Below are positions 13,342 through 27,000 of a stretch of DNA of 64,000 nt, in pieces. The position numbers and the translations under genes are program-made. Every line of letters starts with the position of its first letter. Position 1 is the stretch's first letter. Under the pieces are notes generated by a model. It saw nothing but the letters and a program-made list of their open reading frames with translations. It searched no databases and was not told the DNA's origin. Source of the stretch: Lithospermum erythrorhizon (lineage: Eukaryota > Streptophyta > Magnoliopsida > Boraginales > Boraginaceae); NCBI GenBank assembly GCA_019722365.1, contig JADFUC010002358.1:558001-622000 (forward strand). Reading direction: 5' to 3'.

Positions 13342-16119
13342 ATGTATGGAAGAGATCCATGGGGTGGTCCATTGGAGATAGCAGCAGATTCAGCAACAGA
13401 TGATGATAGGAGTAGGAACTTGCAGGACTATGATAAAGCTGCTTTATCAAGACCTCTTGATGAGACTCAACAAAGCTGGTTATTGGGTCCTGGAGAGCAG
13501 AAGAAGAAGAAGTATGTGGATCTTGGGTGTGTTATTGTGAGTAGAAAAGTGTTTAAGTGGGTTGTTGGAAGCATTTTAGCTGCTGGCTTGTTGACTGTTA
13601 TCATCACTTTGATTGTCAAATTTGCACCTAGGCATCATGATGGTCATGCTCCTCCCGATAATTATACCTTGGCTTTAAGGAAGGCTCTCATGTTCTTCAA
13701 TGCTCAGAGATGTAAGTTGGATTTGTTTCATCAGATTTTTGTATCATAATACATTTTGTTAATATTATGACACGTGTTTTAGTTTTTATGTTTAACTTAA
13801 CTTTAAAAAACAAATATTTTAATTTCATAGTTTGAGTAGTTGATTTTTAGTTGATTTCTTGCTTATTATTGCTTGTAGGTGTTAGATCTGGAAATCTTGT
13901 GTGAGAGTTACATGGATATTAGTATGTTCTAGTATATGGGGTTAGACATCAAATGTACTCCCACTATCAAATTTGGATCTAACAGATTTAGAAATATTTA
14001 ACTAGAAGTCAAAATAAGTAGTCTGAACTTATGTAATTGGCAAGTAGTTATCAAGATTTTGAGTGCTAGAATCATTTTGGGGTTGTTAAATGGTGTAAAG
14101 GATAATGCTATTTCATAATTTATGGAAATGATTGATGTAATGATCGGGATCTGGATAGTGATCTTGGTGTTTTTATGGTTTTGTTATTTTGCAGCTGGAA
14201 AGTTACCGAAGCATAATAATGTATCTTGGAGGGGGAATTCATGTACAAAGGATGGTGAACCTAATACTATCTTTAAAGATCTATCGGGTGGGTTTTATGA
14301 TGCTGGTGATGCGATCAAGTTCAATTTCCCTGCTTCTTTTGCCATGACCATGTTGAGTTGGAGTGTGATCGAGTACAGTGCAAAGTATGAAGCCGCTGGA
14401 GAATTACAACATGTTAAAGATATAATTAGATGGGGCTCTGATTACTTCCTCAAGACTTTCAATCATACAGCTGATACCATAGATCGAGTTGTGATGCAGG
14501 TACATAACTTCTGGCTTCTTCATCGTCTAAAGAATAAGATTGCATTTTTTTATGTTTCATTGCAACTATTGTTATACTCTCTCAGATTCTTACAAGCATG
14601 ATAAGATCTTTCCCTTTTTAGATCTTAATTGTTGACGGATCACCTAATTCTTACTTGGTTTTTGGCCTTTTCTAATAGGTCGGAAAGGGGGACACCTCAG
14701 GTGGAAGCACTGAAGAAAACGATCATTATTGTTGGGTGCGCCCAGAAGACATTGAGTATGACCGGCCTGTAACTCCATGCAGTAGCTGTTCCGATCTTGC
14801 TGCAGAAATGGCTGCTGCTTTGGCTTCAGCATCTATTGTTTTCAAAGATAACAAAGCCTATTCAGAAAAACTTGTTCATGGAGCAAGAACTCTCTTCAAA
14901 TTCTCTAGGGACCAGCGTGGTAGATATAGCGCTGGAAATGAAGCTTCTATTTTCTATAATTCCACCAGTTACTGGGATGAGTTCATTTGGGGAGCATCTT
15001 GGCTATATTATGCTACTGGAAACAACACATATCTTCAGCTTGCAACAACTCCTGGTTTAGCCAAACATGCTGGTGCTTTCTGGGGAGGCCCAGATTATGG
15101 TGTACTGAGTTGGGACAACAAACTTACAGGAGCTCAAGTAAGTCATAAAACCTTATTCTATGAAGCGAAATTATAATTCAATAGCGAACAGGCTATCACC
15201 TATGAGTGATACCTATGTCTCTCTTTCTATTCAGGTGCTGCTGAGCCGTATGCGATTATTTCTTAGCCCAGGCTATCCTTATGAAGAAATTTTAAGGACT
15301 TTCCATAATCAGACAGAGATAATCATGTGTTCTTACCTGCCATTTTTCACATCATTTAATAGAACAAAAGGTATTTATTGCAGCTTGTTAGTTGAGAAAT
15401 ATTGTTTGTTTTAAGTTTTCTCTGTTAAATGTTGGATCTTTTTGTGGACATGCAGGAGGCTTGATACAATTGAACCATGGAAGGCCTCAACCACTTCAGT
15501 ATGTAGTCAATGCAGCCTTCTTGGCTACCTTGTTTAGTGACTATCTTGAAGCTGCTGATACACCAGGATGGAACTGTGGACCCAACTTCTATTCAACCGA
15601 TGCCTTGCGCAAATTTGCTGAAACACAAGTACATAATTGCTCCATAGCATCTTTCTTGAATACTTTGTTGGTTCTCCATTTCCATCACTTAGGTTCTTAC
15701 CTTCCTGTTATTTCCAGATCAACTATATACTAGGCAAAAATCCTAGGAAAATGAGTTATCTGGTTGGATATGGTACTCACTACCCGAAGAAAGTGCACCA
15801 CAGGGGAGCATCAATTCCTAAAGATAAGACCAGGTACAGCTGCAAAGGAGGCTACAAGTGGAGGGACTCGAAGAAAGCAAACCCAAATACTCTCGTAGGA
15901 GCAATGGTTGCTGGTCCAGACAAGAATGACGGATTCCATGATGTCCGCACCAACTACAACTACACAGAACCAACACTTGCTGGTAATGCGGGTCTTGTTG
16001 CTGCTCTTGTAGCTTTGTCAGGTGATCGGAGCACTTCAATAGACAAGAACACTATATTCTCAGCAGTGCCTCCTATGTTCCCCACCCCTCCTCCACCACC
16101 AGCTCCTTGGAAGCCATGA
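13342..16119 (+). CDS. KOR1: membrane-anchored endo-1,4-beta-glucanase, GH9 subfamily A (KORRIGAN1-like)
   Basis: Six exons in phase: 13342-13711, 14195-14499, 14679-15137, 15235-15370, 15456-15628, 15718-16119, giving 614 residues, close to the usual ~620. Start is the ATG of [10 protein letters not shown]; the frame is open upstream only through a TTG. Type II layout: cytosolic tail with sorting-like LL (SWLLGPG), KKKK, membrane helix about residues 70-94, then the GH9 domain. Catalytic motifs: [12 protein letters not shown], the histidine region [19 protein letters not shown], and [20 protein letters not shown] with the catalytic Asp/Glu. Several NxS/T sites; proline-rich tail [10 protein letters not shown], as in KOR1. 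Known: KOR1 works with cellulose synthase complexes at the plasma membrane and Golgi/TGN in wall and cell-plate formation. No disruption seen. Convergent with RH3. Confidence 0.96.
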
Positions 16120-16971
16120 GGATCCCTTTTTTCCAGGTTTTACGACGATAAGTTTTTGGTGGTGTCTTTTAAACAAAAGAAGATGAAAATAAATAGACAA
16201 ACGAGAGGAACATGATAGACTTTAGGGCGAATACTGGGTTATACTGATACTGGAAGCAGTGATCAAATTGTGTTTAAGGCTACTGCAGGCTTTGTCTTTC
16301 ATCTTTGTGTTCTTGATATACTGATGTATTTGAGATTGTATGTATCAAAATGACCTCAAGTGTATTACATATTCTTTGTAACTCTTCATTCAGACTCTAA
16401 TAATCGTTCAAGTTATTGTATCTGAAAGTTTTAGTCGATCCCACTTATTGAGATAACGTTTGATTTAATTCTAGAACTTTGTATATCCGATAGTTTATGC
16501 AGTAGTACCTTGTTTCCATGTTTTCTACAATTCTTTTGAGTTCAATAAACATGTTCTGCATGATTTTCATTGTCCCACTTCAATAAAAAGTCCTTAACTT
16601 ACAAGCAACTTTCGAGTAGTTCAGAGAAACACAACATTCTATGTCATTGAATAATTAAGTTTATCATGTCAAAGTATCAAATGCTATACATACATTTGAT
16701 CATAGGTAACTATTTCATTAGACAACAAACACTGGTAAGGAAGATAATTAACTAGAACAAAAATTATGCCCTAATTGGCTAACATGATTGGTGCTGGATG
16801 ATCAAATATGCTTCTCTGCTGACATTCTTGAGAAGCTACCGCCTCTATCCGTTGTGGCCCTCTATGTAACTGGCATTCTTTAGAAAACTGGAGGCCCTAG
16901 TAACTGCCAGCAGACTTCATCACTCTGTTTCAAACATATGTTAGAATGATGACAGGTTCCTTCATTTAGAA
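16120..16971. other. convergent 3' regions of KOR1 (+) and RH3 (-)
   Basis: About 850 bp without an exon. It must contain both 3' untranslated regions; several AATAA-like stretches occur (for example ATTCAATAAACATG near 16540 on the plus strand). Confidence 0.6.
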
Positions 16972-19900
16972 TCAAAAGCCTTGCTTGGTGGGGCAATCTG
17001 AGGCCTTGTGGCCGCTACGTCCACAGACGAAACAAGCTCCTCCAAAGCTACCTCCTCCTCCTCCAAAGCTGCCACTGCCTCTGCATGCGTAAGTTGTATG
17101 AGGTGAACAGTTCACATTACAAGAGCTCCAAATAGTAGCAGAGAGATGTGAGAGAATACAAACCTGTCCCTCCCAAAGGATGACCGCCCAGGGGATGATC
17201 GCCTATCATTAATGAGCCAATCACTTGATTCACTTCTGCCACCCCGACTCCCTCTCTGAAAGTCATCATCACCGGAATATCGGCCACCTGACCTACCGCC
17301 CCAAGAAGATCTGGAACCGGAACCACCTCCTCTGCGATCTCTTGATCCTCCCCGTGGTGCTCTTTCTCTGTTGGAAAACTTGCCATAATAATCGCTTGGT
17401 GGACCATCATCTTGCAGAGCAGGCAGCTACATAAAATAACAAAGAAATAAGTAACAGGATGTGATCCCAATCCCACTATCACGTTGTCACAAGCATAATA
17501 AATGATATCAGGTATATAAACATAATGCAATAAATAGCAAATGATCTACATGTTCGACCTTGCTGATCTTGGTCAGAGTGTTTCCAGGAGGCAATTCTTT
17601 AGTGAGCAGTTGTTTTGCAATTTCCTCGGGAAGATCAAAAACCGCACCTTGGACCTAACATCATCAAGCAGATCAGCGGGATATAAAATCAATATGGCAA
17701 TGATGCAATACTATTTGCAGTACAAATAATAACATATTTTGATCCTTAAAATAATACCAAAGAGACCTACCCTGTCATCTGCAATAAGATGTATCTTTCC
17801 AAGTTCATCAGCAGCAGCTGAATAAACATCAGAAAGAAACCCGGTAACAGATCTTGCCGAAAAGAACCCTCGAGAACTACCGTCACGTATAAGCTGCAGA
17901 GTAACCCATCCCTGCCACACAAACAACGATATACATTTGATGTTTGATACTTCCCAAGATGGAATATGCATTCTAGGTGGGAGAATGGATTGAAAAAGTA
18001 ACATTGATATAGAAACAACACATTGTTAGAAGGTGCAAGTAAAACGTAAGGCTTCGAGTCCAGGTAGAAAAAACTAAACGTAACGTATTGTTAGAAGGTG
18101 GAGAATGGATTGAACTCTTTTTGATCTACGACTAACCTGTTCATGAGTGATCAGAGAACGAGAAGATGGAGGCCGGGAAAAGCCACTAAGTTGTGCCAAG
18201 GCAGCAGCAAGAGCATTTACTCCCTGTTGCTCCATTAACCTATTTGCAGTAGGCATGAAGTATTGAATGGACTCGGGATGTACTCCGCCAAGAGTGGCTA
18301 CCACTTGATCAGCTGACGACCCTAAGACCGCTTCTACAGATGGTGGACTGATAAATTCAAAGTTGCACCCAATATCACGCTCAAGAGACTTCACAGTGCG
18401 CCTCTGGCTACTTGTGAACATCAGAACAGCAGTGCCTTGCTTTCCTGCACGCCCAGTGCGACCGGAGCGATGTACAAATGTCTCTGGATCATTGGGTAAT
18501 TCATAATGTATAATCTGTTAAAGAAATGAATAGTGTTAGTAAATTCTCAGCAAGTTGAGGAGATATCAGCGACATGAGGTCCAACAAGAACAGACATGAT
18601 ACCAATTCAACAAAAGCAATTACAAGCATCAACACCATCTTCAAATCTCACATAAATAGGAAGGTATCCAAGCAAACATAATACCAACCAGTCAACCAAC
18701 AAATAAGAGGAAAATAAACAATTGAGGGAAATATAATAGGCTAATTAGCCGTTTGCCCCTGAATTATGCTTTTATTTTCAGTTTGCTGAAAAAGTAAATT
18801 TTAAATGTGCCCCCTATACTTTAGTGTAGTATTATGGACAAAATAGTCATTTAAGTTTTTTAGCTGAAAAAATGAATTTTAAATGTGAAAAAACGGGATG
18901 AGAGCGTCAGAAAAGATGGAAAGGAGGCACCCGAAAGATAGAAAGTACAAGGAATAACTTTGAGAAAGATCGCATAGTTCAGGGAGCAAACTGAATATAA
19001 AAGCATAGTTCAGAGGGCAAACAGCTAATTAGCCAATATAATATTCATCTATATTTGTTACACTGAACCACAACTGTCACATGCAGAAAGGAAACGGACT
19101 TAAAAGCAAAACACAGTACTTACTAAGTCAACATTAGGAATATCAAGCCCGCGAGAAGCAACATCAGTGGCAACCAGAACTGTAAATTTTCCCTGCCTAA
19201 AACCACTCAGAGTACGTTCTCTCTGATGTTGAGAAATGTCACCATGAAGAGCCTCTGATGCAATGATGCTTGTTAAAGCCATTGAAACTTCATCAGCATC
19301 TCTTTTAGTCTGAGTGAAAATGATCGTCTTGCCACCCTTTGCATAAACCTGGAGAATTATTTAAGAATGAACTTCAAAACCTTTGATATGAAGATTGGAT
19401 AAATTTGAACATTTCAAATACTCTGAGCCATGAAATGCAATTTCAGTGAAGTATACCGTGACAAGATCACTAAGAATACTGCGCTTGGAAGTTGAAGTAG
19501 TTGGTACGGCATATAATTTGATTCCTTCTGCTAGTTTTTCTTCATCGTTGCCAACCTATACATGTGGTGAAGTAAATACAAGAAGGGCGCGGAGAACAGA
19601 AGTTAGATTGTCAGAATAACTGGACAAAGGAAAGATAACTTTAGTGGGAAAAAAAACATGTATCAATGAAAGAGGGACAGATAAACTTCATCGTGGAAGC
19701 ATGAATTTACCAAATCAATAGTCAGAGGGTTGTTCAGATATTTCCTGGCCAGTTTCTTCACCCAACTAGGCATGGTTGCTGAGAAAAGCATGACCTGCTT
19801 CTGCACTGGGAGCTTCTCTAAAATTAATTCAACGTCCTCCTCAAACCCAACAGCAAGCATTTGATCAGCTTCATCTAATACCAAAAATTCAACTTCATTC

Positions 19901-21574
19901 AGTTTCAAACTGTTGCTGTTGATCAAGTCAATAAGTCTACCAGGAGTCCCAACTACGACGTCGACTCCACGGGTAATGGCATTTTGCTGAGTGGTGTAAG
20001 GAACTCCTCCATAGACACAAACAGTACTCAAATATGGTGCCGATTCTTTCATTTCCTTTTCAACTTGCTTTGCCAACTCCCTTGTTGGTGCAAGGACCAA
20101 TACTTTTGGAAGCCGACCACGCCTTCAAAGAAATAATGAAAAATTTACCACATGTTATAACTTAAAATTGATAACAGTCATACTATGTGCTTGGTGAGCT
20201 GATGTAACAAGTACCTCATGGAACTTCTTTCTTGATCGTCCTCGCTGAGTTTTTTAAGTACTGGAATACCAAAGGCTAGAGTTTTCCCAGTTCCGGTCTT
20301 TGCTCTAGCAATCAAATCTCTGCCTTCCAGTGCAGGCACTAGAACAGCCCTCTATATGATCCACACAGGTTAGCCAAAGACTGAAGTTAGCATATTACCT
20401 CAATTACAGCATTCATCAAAAACAATTGCATGCCATCAGAGGATGTACGATTAGGCCTCAATGTTGACAGAATAACTTTTTGAAAAAGAAGCTCTGACAA
20501 TGTTGACTATAATTTCTTAAAACAAAAATGTCAACTATCCTGCTGCTCAAGGATACTCGGGTATTTTTTAAACTTCATCGAAAATTTGCCTGTTTATAAA
20601 AACACAAGAACATATCTGAAATATGCTATGTTAAGTCCATTTCTTGCTAAATTTGTGATATGACCTATATCTTGATTAACAAACTAATCAAAACCTAATC
20701 ACACACAAGAATCCCCCTTCCCAATCTACACAAACCTTAACACCTGTCATCAAAAGCAATTCACAGTTATCTTATCTGCTTCAAACTTTCCCCAACCCTA
20801 CACCTTAGTAATGCAACATATACAAGTTAGAAGCAACTAATCCTAAGCACAACAAATATATGCACCAACCCATTTAACAATTCAAAATTACAAACTAAAA
20901 AAACAATCTTTTTATTAACTAAAACAACAAATAACCATAGAACAAAAAATACAAGGCCAAAAAGAATCATACTTGACTAGGAAAAAGCTGAGTAATCCCT
21001 CTATGCTCAAATAATGCAACATATATAAGTTAAAACAAACTGGAGCTAAGCACTACAAATATATGCACCAAACCAATTAACAATTCAAAATTACAAACTT
21101 AAAAAATAATTAAACAAAAAATAACCACAAAACAAAAAAAACAAAAAAATCCAAAAAGCAGCATACTTGAATAGGAAAAAGCTGAGTAATCCCTCTACTC
21201 TCAAGTGCTTGAACAAGCCTGTTCGGCAAACCAAGCTTAGAAACAGAAAGTTCATCATCACTAACAACACCCACATCTCCATCTTCACTAAACTCCCCAT
21301 ATTCATTTTCATCATCACTATTCAAAGGGCTCTTACCAAACCCACTACCAAGTCCCCTAAAGGCTTCCTCACTCAATAAAGATGAAGAATTTGGAGTCAC
21401 AACTGCTGAACCAACAAAATGGGAACTTTTCTTGGCCCTTAAATTATGGGTTGTTATTGAAGTATGTTTCAATGGGATTGAAAAATGGGATATTTTTGGG
21501 AAATTTGGGTCTTTTTGATTGGTTTGGTAAATGGAGGAAACTCCAATAATGGAAGATGAACAGGAAGAAGCCAT
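16972..21574 (-). CDS. RH3: DEAD-box ATP-dependent RNA helicase 3, chloroplastic
   Basis: Ten exons in phase on the minus strand: 21167-21574, 20215-20351, 19711-20122, 19457-19555, 19124-19348, 18137-18514, 17771-17911, 17559-17654, 17164-17426, 16972-17080, giving 755 residues (usual ~750). In order: Ser-rich transit peptide ([11 protein letters not shown]), acidic linker, Q motif [81 protein letters not shown] domain ([20 protein letters not shown]), an Arg/Gly-rich tail, and a CCHC zinc knuckle ([14 protein letters not shown]) near the end. Known: RH3 acts in plastid group II intron splicing and 50S ribosome assembly. All helicase motifs are intact. The antisense reading frames over it are shadows. 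Confidence 0.96.
18739..19034. mobile_element. Mutator-like MITE in RH3 intron
   Basis: The two ends (18739-18788 and 18985-19034) are inverted repeats of about 50 bp, starting GGCTAATTAGCCGTTTGCCC and, read inward from the right, GGCTAATTAGCTGTTTGCCC. A perfect 9-bp direct repeat AATATAATA flanks it (18730-18738 and 19035-19043). Long inverted ends with a 9-bp duplication are the signature of MULE-derived MITEs. It is 296 bp with no coding capacity and lies between exons 19124-19348 and 18137-18514. Confidence 0.93.
20810..21206. repeat. tandem duplication (~200-bp unit) including the RH3 exon 1 donor
   Basis: Blocks 20810-21010 and 21011-21206 are about 90% alike by eye. Shared landmarks are ATAATGCAACATATA, AAATATATGCACCAA, AACAATTCAAAATTACAAAC and AGCTGAGTAATCCCTCTA. 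The proximal copy contains the last 40 bp of exon 1; the distal copy at about 20973-21012 repeats that exon end and a GTATGA donor inside intron 1. Confidence 0.88.
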
Positions 21575-24096
21575 TGAGGAAGAAGGGTTAGGGGGGGGGG
21601 TAGATAAGGGGGGATGGAAGAAGAAGAAGAAGAATGAATGGTGTTTCAGACTTCCACCTTGTTGATAAGAGTTTGTGGTTCTTGAGTTGAGGGGATTTTA
21701 TCATTTGGGTTTTGGGTTTAAGGGCCCGATTATTTCTCCATTTCATTCCTACATGGCCCGGCCCGGTTTGCGGTGGAGGTGGGGCTGTTTTGTTTTGTTG
21801 TATTTTTTATGTGATATTCAATATAATAAATTGTTGAGTAAATTGATTTTATTTTTATTTGTGTCATTGGTCACGTGGATTATAAATTGAAAGATGTGAT
21901 CTAGTTGAAACCATATACTGACATAACTAAAGTTGAATTGGCACATTTTATAAATCATTTGAATGATACGTAATTATTTTTAGGATGAAGCAGAGTACAT
22001 TAAATAAAAGCTTAGGCAAGCTTGAGTAAGCATTGGTTAAACCCTAAAAATGAAAAGTGGGGGGTCTGCGCTTTCGACATCCGTGAACTTTCAACATATG
22101 ATAGTTATTATACGTAGATCCCAGAGAGTTCTTCGCCATTGTCTCTTCCTGCGTCCTCGTCACCGCCTAACCACTTCCCGCACGTTGTGGCTTTATGATG
22201 ATAGTCACGACCACGGTGTGGCCTATGATATACTGCTTTAAAAAACTCTTCATTTTCCTCTAAATACTCTTCCTTATCAAGCATTATTGCCTTCCCTGCA
22301 TGTGATCTAGAAAATCAACACGATTGCGCAACTTTTTTAACTTCTCCGAAGATCTGCCCAGGCTGGAGAGGCAGTCTCACGTCTTATTAATAATTGTGCT
22401 TGATTAATTGAGACAGAGACATTTATTACGTAACATCGTCCTTGTTGCACATCAAAATGAAATAGGTAAATCAATGAAATTTCTTAGTTGGGACTTTTTG
22501 TAACACCCAACTTTATGTTGATTAGGCTAACTACGCATTTCTCATGGCGAGTTGTTGTTGTAATTACCTAATTATTGAGAGTTTGGTTGTCGATTACTCT
22601 CTTCCCACTACCGGTATTTTTTGTAGTAACTTGAAGGCTGCGCGTCACGACTTTGTGAATCTCATGCTAACATCTACGGTTTAAACCAAATGGTATTTGC
22701 GACATTATGCTCCTTTTCTTCTCTTGTAAATCTTTATTCCTCTACTTGATGCACTTGTCAGGGAAACCTTCTTTGCATTATTTTAATAACGTATTGCCTC
22801 CAACATAATCAACTTGCTACTTATCGTTAGATTATAATTTCTGTTCTACTGTTTTATAGATTTTTAATTAATTTAAGGAGAGTGTGTAATTAAACATTTG
22901 TTAGTCTTTCCCTTGAGCCTTGGGCAATTATTGCATTAGAGTGAAATGGTGAATGAACCACAAGAAAATATGGAGTATATTTTAAGTTTGAGAAAGTTGT
23001 AAAATATTTTAATATAAAAAATGTTACTTAAGTTTAAGATGACTAAAATGTACTTGAAAATGCCTCATCATTCGTATACTATTATAAAGATTGTCAAATT
23101 TACATCTTTTTAAATGCGTAATCAAATGATACGTTTGAAAATATATAATAAAATGATAAATGAAACACTTTTTACACGATTGTTTAGAAACACCTATACA
23201 ATTCTTATAAATTAAAATTTCACAATAAAAAACTTTTTTATATTCACAAATTTTACAATTACTTGAAGTTCATCCAACAAATTAGTAAAAAAATTAACTC
23301 AAGTTCATCACTAAATATAAAAAGTAATAAAAAAATCACAAATTACTTAAACTGCCTTTGTATAAGTATTTAAAAGAGGATCCATAATCTGTAATCATTT
23401 GTATACCTTTGCTGGCAAGTGTTTATAATTATCTGTAACCACAACATAAGTTATACTGTTAATTCTCCCATTTTTTTTTTAATCTTCAAAAGCTTCAAGC
23501 TTTGCCCCCCCTAGCTGCGATCTGCCTTCTTTATTAGTCTTCTTCCATAGTGTTCTGTGAGCTAAAGAACATCCTCAAAAAGGTAAATTTACTAGCTTTA
23601 TTCAATTATTTTTCTTTAGTTGCATATTGTTTATTTTATTGTTAAGTCTTTGTTTTAATAAAAAAGATTGCATTTTGGGGCTGTATTATTCATTTATAGC
23701 CTCACTCAAACTCAAAGTGATACAAAGATTGCATTTTTAATGCGATATTATTCAATTATTTTCTTGTTCAAACTCAAAATGACAAAAAGATTGCATTTTG
23801 GGACTAGGGCTTTAGATTTTTTACTTTTTATTTTTTGGGTTTTTTGTGTGCATCCTATTGCTCATTCTGTATATGCAGTTAATTTTAAAGGTTTAATCTT
23901 TATAGTGTTGGAATGTTTTCTGAGAAATGAAAAAGGGCAGTTTGGAATTTTAGAGGTTGGTGGGTTATTGATTAGTTTCTTCATTTGATCACATTTTTAG
24001 CATTCAAATAAGGTGACTTGATTGATGCTTGTTTCATGATGGTTTTTCAGAGACGGGTTTCGGTTTGTTGAATGATCAGTGGCCCGAGAAGAATAA
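21575..24096. other. divergent intergenic region between RH3 and the LAZ1-like gene
   Basis: The RH3 leader has pyrimidine-rich runs (minus strand), including nine consecutive C. The rest is AT-rich. An ORF at 22050-22241 has no recognisable motif. The LAZ1-like leader exon and leader intron occupy the right end. Confidence 0.6.
23583..24050 (+). other. probable 5'-UTR intron of the LAZ1-like gene
   Basis: A donor AAAAAG|GTAAAT lies at 23582/23583 after a transcript-like leader, and an acceptor GGTTTTTCAG ends at 24050. The coding ATG follows 46 bp later with no intervening ATG in frame. No transcript evidence. Confidence 0.55.
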
Positions 24097-27000
24097 ATGG
24101 GGCCGATTTTATATGTTTTGATTGCACTTCCATGTACAGTAGGGGCATCTTATCTGGCCATTCTCCACATATACCATCATCTCTTGAATTACACGGAACC
24201 TACATATCAGAGATATATTGTTCGGATAATCTTCATGGTCCCTGTAAGTGATTCATTAATGCTCTGAGTTACATTCGTGATTTATTTCATGCAGTTATAT
24301 TTTGAAAGATAGGATTAGGTCTGTAAGCCTTGTTTGTTTTTTTTGGTAGTCCTGTTTCACTTCATTGTGATAGTTGATGCATTTGGTTGCTAAGTAGAAT
24401 GTTATATTTCATCGGAGGAGCTATAGTAGAATATTATTAGTGCGTACCACTAAAATTTTCTTGAACCCAAATATTCGGAATATGCTGTCAACTGGATTTC
24501 TTTTACAACCTGAGTAAAAAAGAGGTCATAATTGAGATTGTAACAATTTCAACTTTCTAAACCAATGTGGGGGAAATAATCGGCATTGCAAATAATGATC
24601 TGTTGATTCCGAAGACTTTGAATTTCTTATTCCTCTATCCCCTTTTAAAGTATATACTGAATGTTACATGACTACTAAGATACTACTTCTGAATTTGGGC
24701 CTGGGCTCGCAGGTTTCTCATGTTTATTTTATTGGCTTATATACATACTGGTCACTGATGTTGAATTGTTGATTACTGATAGCCATCAACAGACGAGTCC
24801 AAATGATTTTTATTCAGGAAGTATGAATATTATCTTTATCTGATGAGCTATTCAGTTATATTGTCATATTTATAAGTCATTTGCATCGTTCACAAAGGAT
24901 TTCTAGATCAGTTATGAATTGCTTCATGTAATACTTCAATTGCTTCATGTCATATTTATAATTTTACAGGTTTATGCCCTTATGTCTTTCATGGCCCTGC
25001 TCCTAAATGAGAGTGCAATTTATTTTAACTCCATCCGAGAAATGTAAGTATTTACATACTTTAACTTCACTATGCATCTGTTTTTACTTATAGTTTCAAG
25101 TATCAGTGGTGCTAAAGCCAACCACAAGGGATTCTATGATTCTTTTGATTAAAAAGGCGGTTTTTTAATCTATAGATATCTTGTAAAACAAACTTGGATT
25201 CCATTTCAATAATTTTATTTACGTGATTACTGCTTCCATCTCATATTTGGAAGGGCTGCTGTGGTTTCCATGGCCATTCTTAGGCTAGAGGATGGAAAGA
25301 TCTTAATGTACATGGTTTATAACTTTATATAATGAGAACTTCTAATGATGATACATTTTTCCAATCACCCTTGTAGTTTTGCACCTAGGCATATGTTGGA
25401 GCAAATAGATACAGATTAAATTTCTCGTATTGCCTTCATATCTTTATTTTGAACTGCTAACCTTAATGCCTTAAGCTTTGTTGATTGGCATCCAGAGCAC
25501 ATCGAGTCCTTTATGAAAGGTTTTTTCCCAGTACCCTATTATGAAACCATCTTCTGTTGGAAGAGTTTGAGATAGAGTTTTGTTTCTAGAGTTTTATTTC
25601 ATGTGAATGTTCCGTGTGAAGTTGTGGATAGGCTGTTGTTTCTTCTGTTGCTAACTTGGTATCTATTTGTCCTGTGTGCAGTTTGTATTTATAGCTTCTG
25701 AAGATTCTTTTTTTTGCTGTCTCAAACTTGGGAAATGATACTAGTCATTATAATCTTTCGACTGTTTCTGAATCTATGTTATTCTTGACCTTGGTTGTCG
25801 CACACTTGCTCCGATTTATGGTTATCATTTTTGTAGGTTAATTTTATTATTATTGGAGTATGTAGTTTGGTCGAATCTGCTTCAATAATTTCGTTTTAGT
25901 TTATTCTTGTGTTATCTTTGTTACTGAACATGTGATCTTCTGATAATGTGTCAGATATGAAGCTTGGGTGATCTATAATTTCCTGTCACTGTGCTTGGCA
26001 TGGGTAGGCGGTCCAGGGGCTGTTGTTTTAAATCTACATGGTCGATTTCTGAAGCAAAATTGGTGTCTAATGACATGCTGCTTCCCCCCAATTGCACTTG
26101 ATGGGTGAGTTAAGTATGATTTAAGTTATTTTGATTGGTCATCCACGATTTTTATTTGCCAATTTGATCTATTGAGATATGTGGTGTTTTAAGATGAAAA
26201 CAAGTTATGTTGCCCTTTAGCTTTTATTCTCTTTGAATTATTTTTCCCTTCATGACTTTAAGCATGTACTGAGTAATATTCACTGAGTCGGTTTATATTC
26301 TTCAATAATTTTACAATAAACTACTTACATTACACGGATAAGAGAGTGTAAATGATACCCTTGTAATTAGAGATTGAATCTTACTTTCTCATTTGGTTTT
26401 GTTATTTTTCTGGGGAATGATTTATCGTGTGTTACCTTAAAGGAAAATATCTCTTGGTTAACTTGATTGGAAAGCATTGCTAATAATGATCATTCTGTAC
26501 AGGCGATTTATCAGAAGATGCAAGCAAGGGGGTTTGCAGTTTGTGATTCTCAAACCTGTTTTAGTTGCAGTGACATTCATCCTTTATGCGAAAGGGAAAT
26601 ATCATGATGGAAATTTTAGTCCTCGGCAGTCATATCTCTATCTCACCATTATATACACATTCTCATACTCAATAGCACTTTATGCTCTGGCTTTATTTTA
26701 TGTTGCCTGCAAGGATTTGCTTCAACCATTTAATCCAGTTCCCAAGTTCATCCTTATCAAATCTGTAGTATTCCTTACTTATTGGCAGGTGAGGTTTTTC
26801 ACTTGGATAGACTTTAGCTTTAATGGAAATAAGGGTCTGTGCAATACTTGTGAATTTAGAAGTTGCGTTGGCAATACTTTGGAAGTGTAAACAGAAGAAA
26901 ACCATAAAAACTGATGTTATATTCAAATAGATAATCTGTAAGTTATTTCAATTGTACTGAACACTGCACCATTGTTGCTAGGTCTGGAAAAATCTCATTA

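Noticed and set aside
15818..16039. minus-strand ORF of 73 aa
   Set aside because: Shadow of the last KORRIGAN exon in another frame.
22050..22241. plus-strand ORF of 63 aa in the RH3/LAZ1 intergenic region
   Set aside because: Somewhat basic but no motif, no promoter-like context and no splice partner.
23668..23988. plus-strand ORF of 106 aa upstream of the LAZ1-like gene
   Set aside because: Falls inside the probable leader intron and is low-complexity and hydrophobic by composition.
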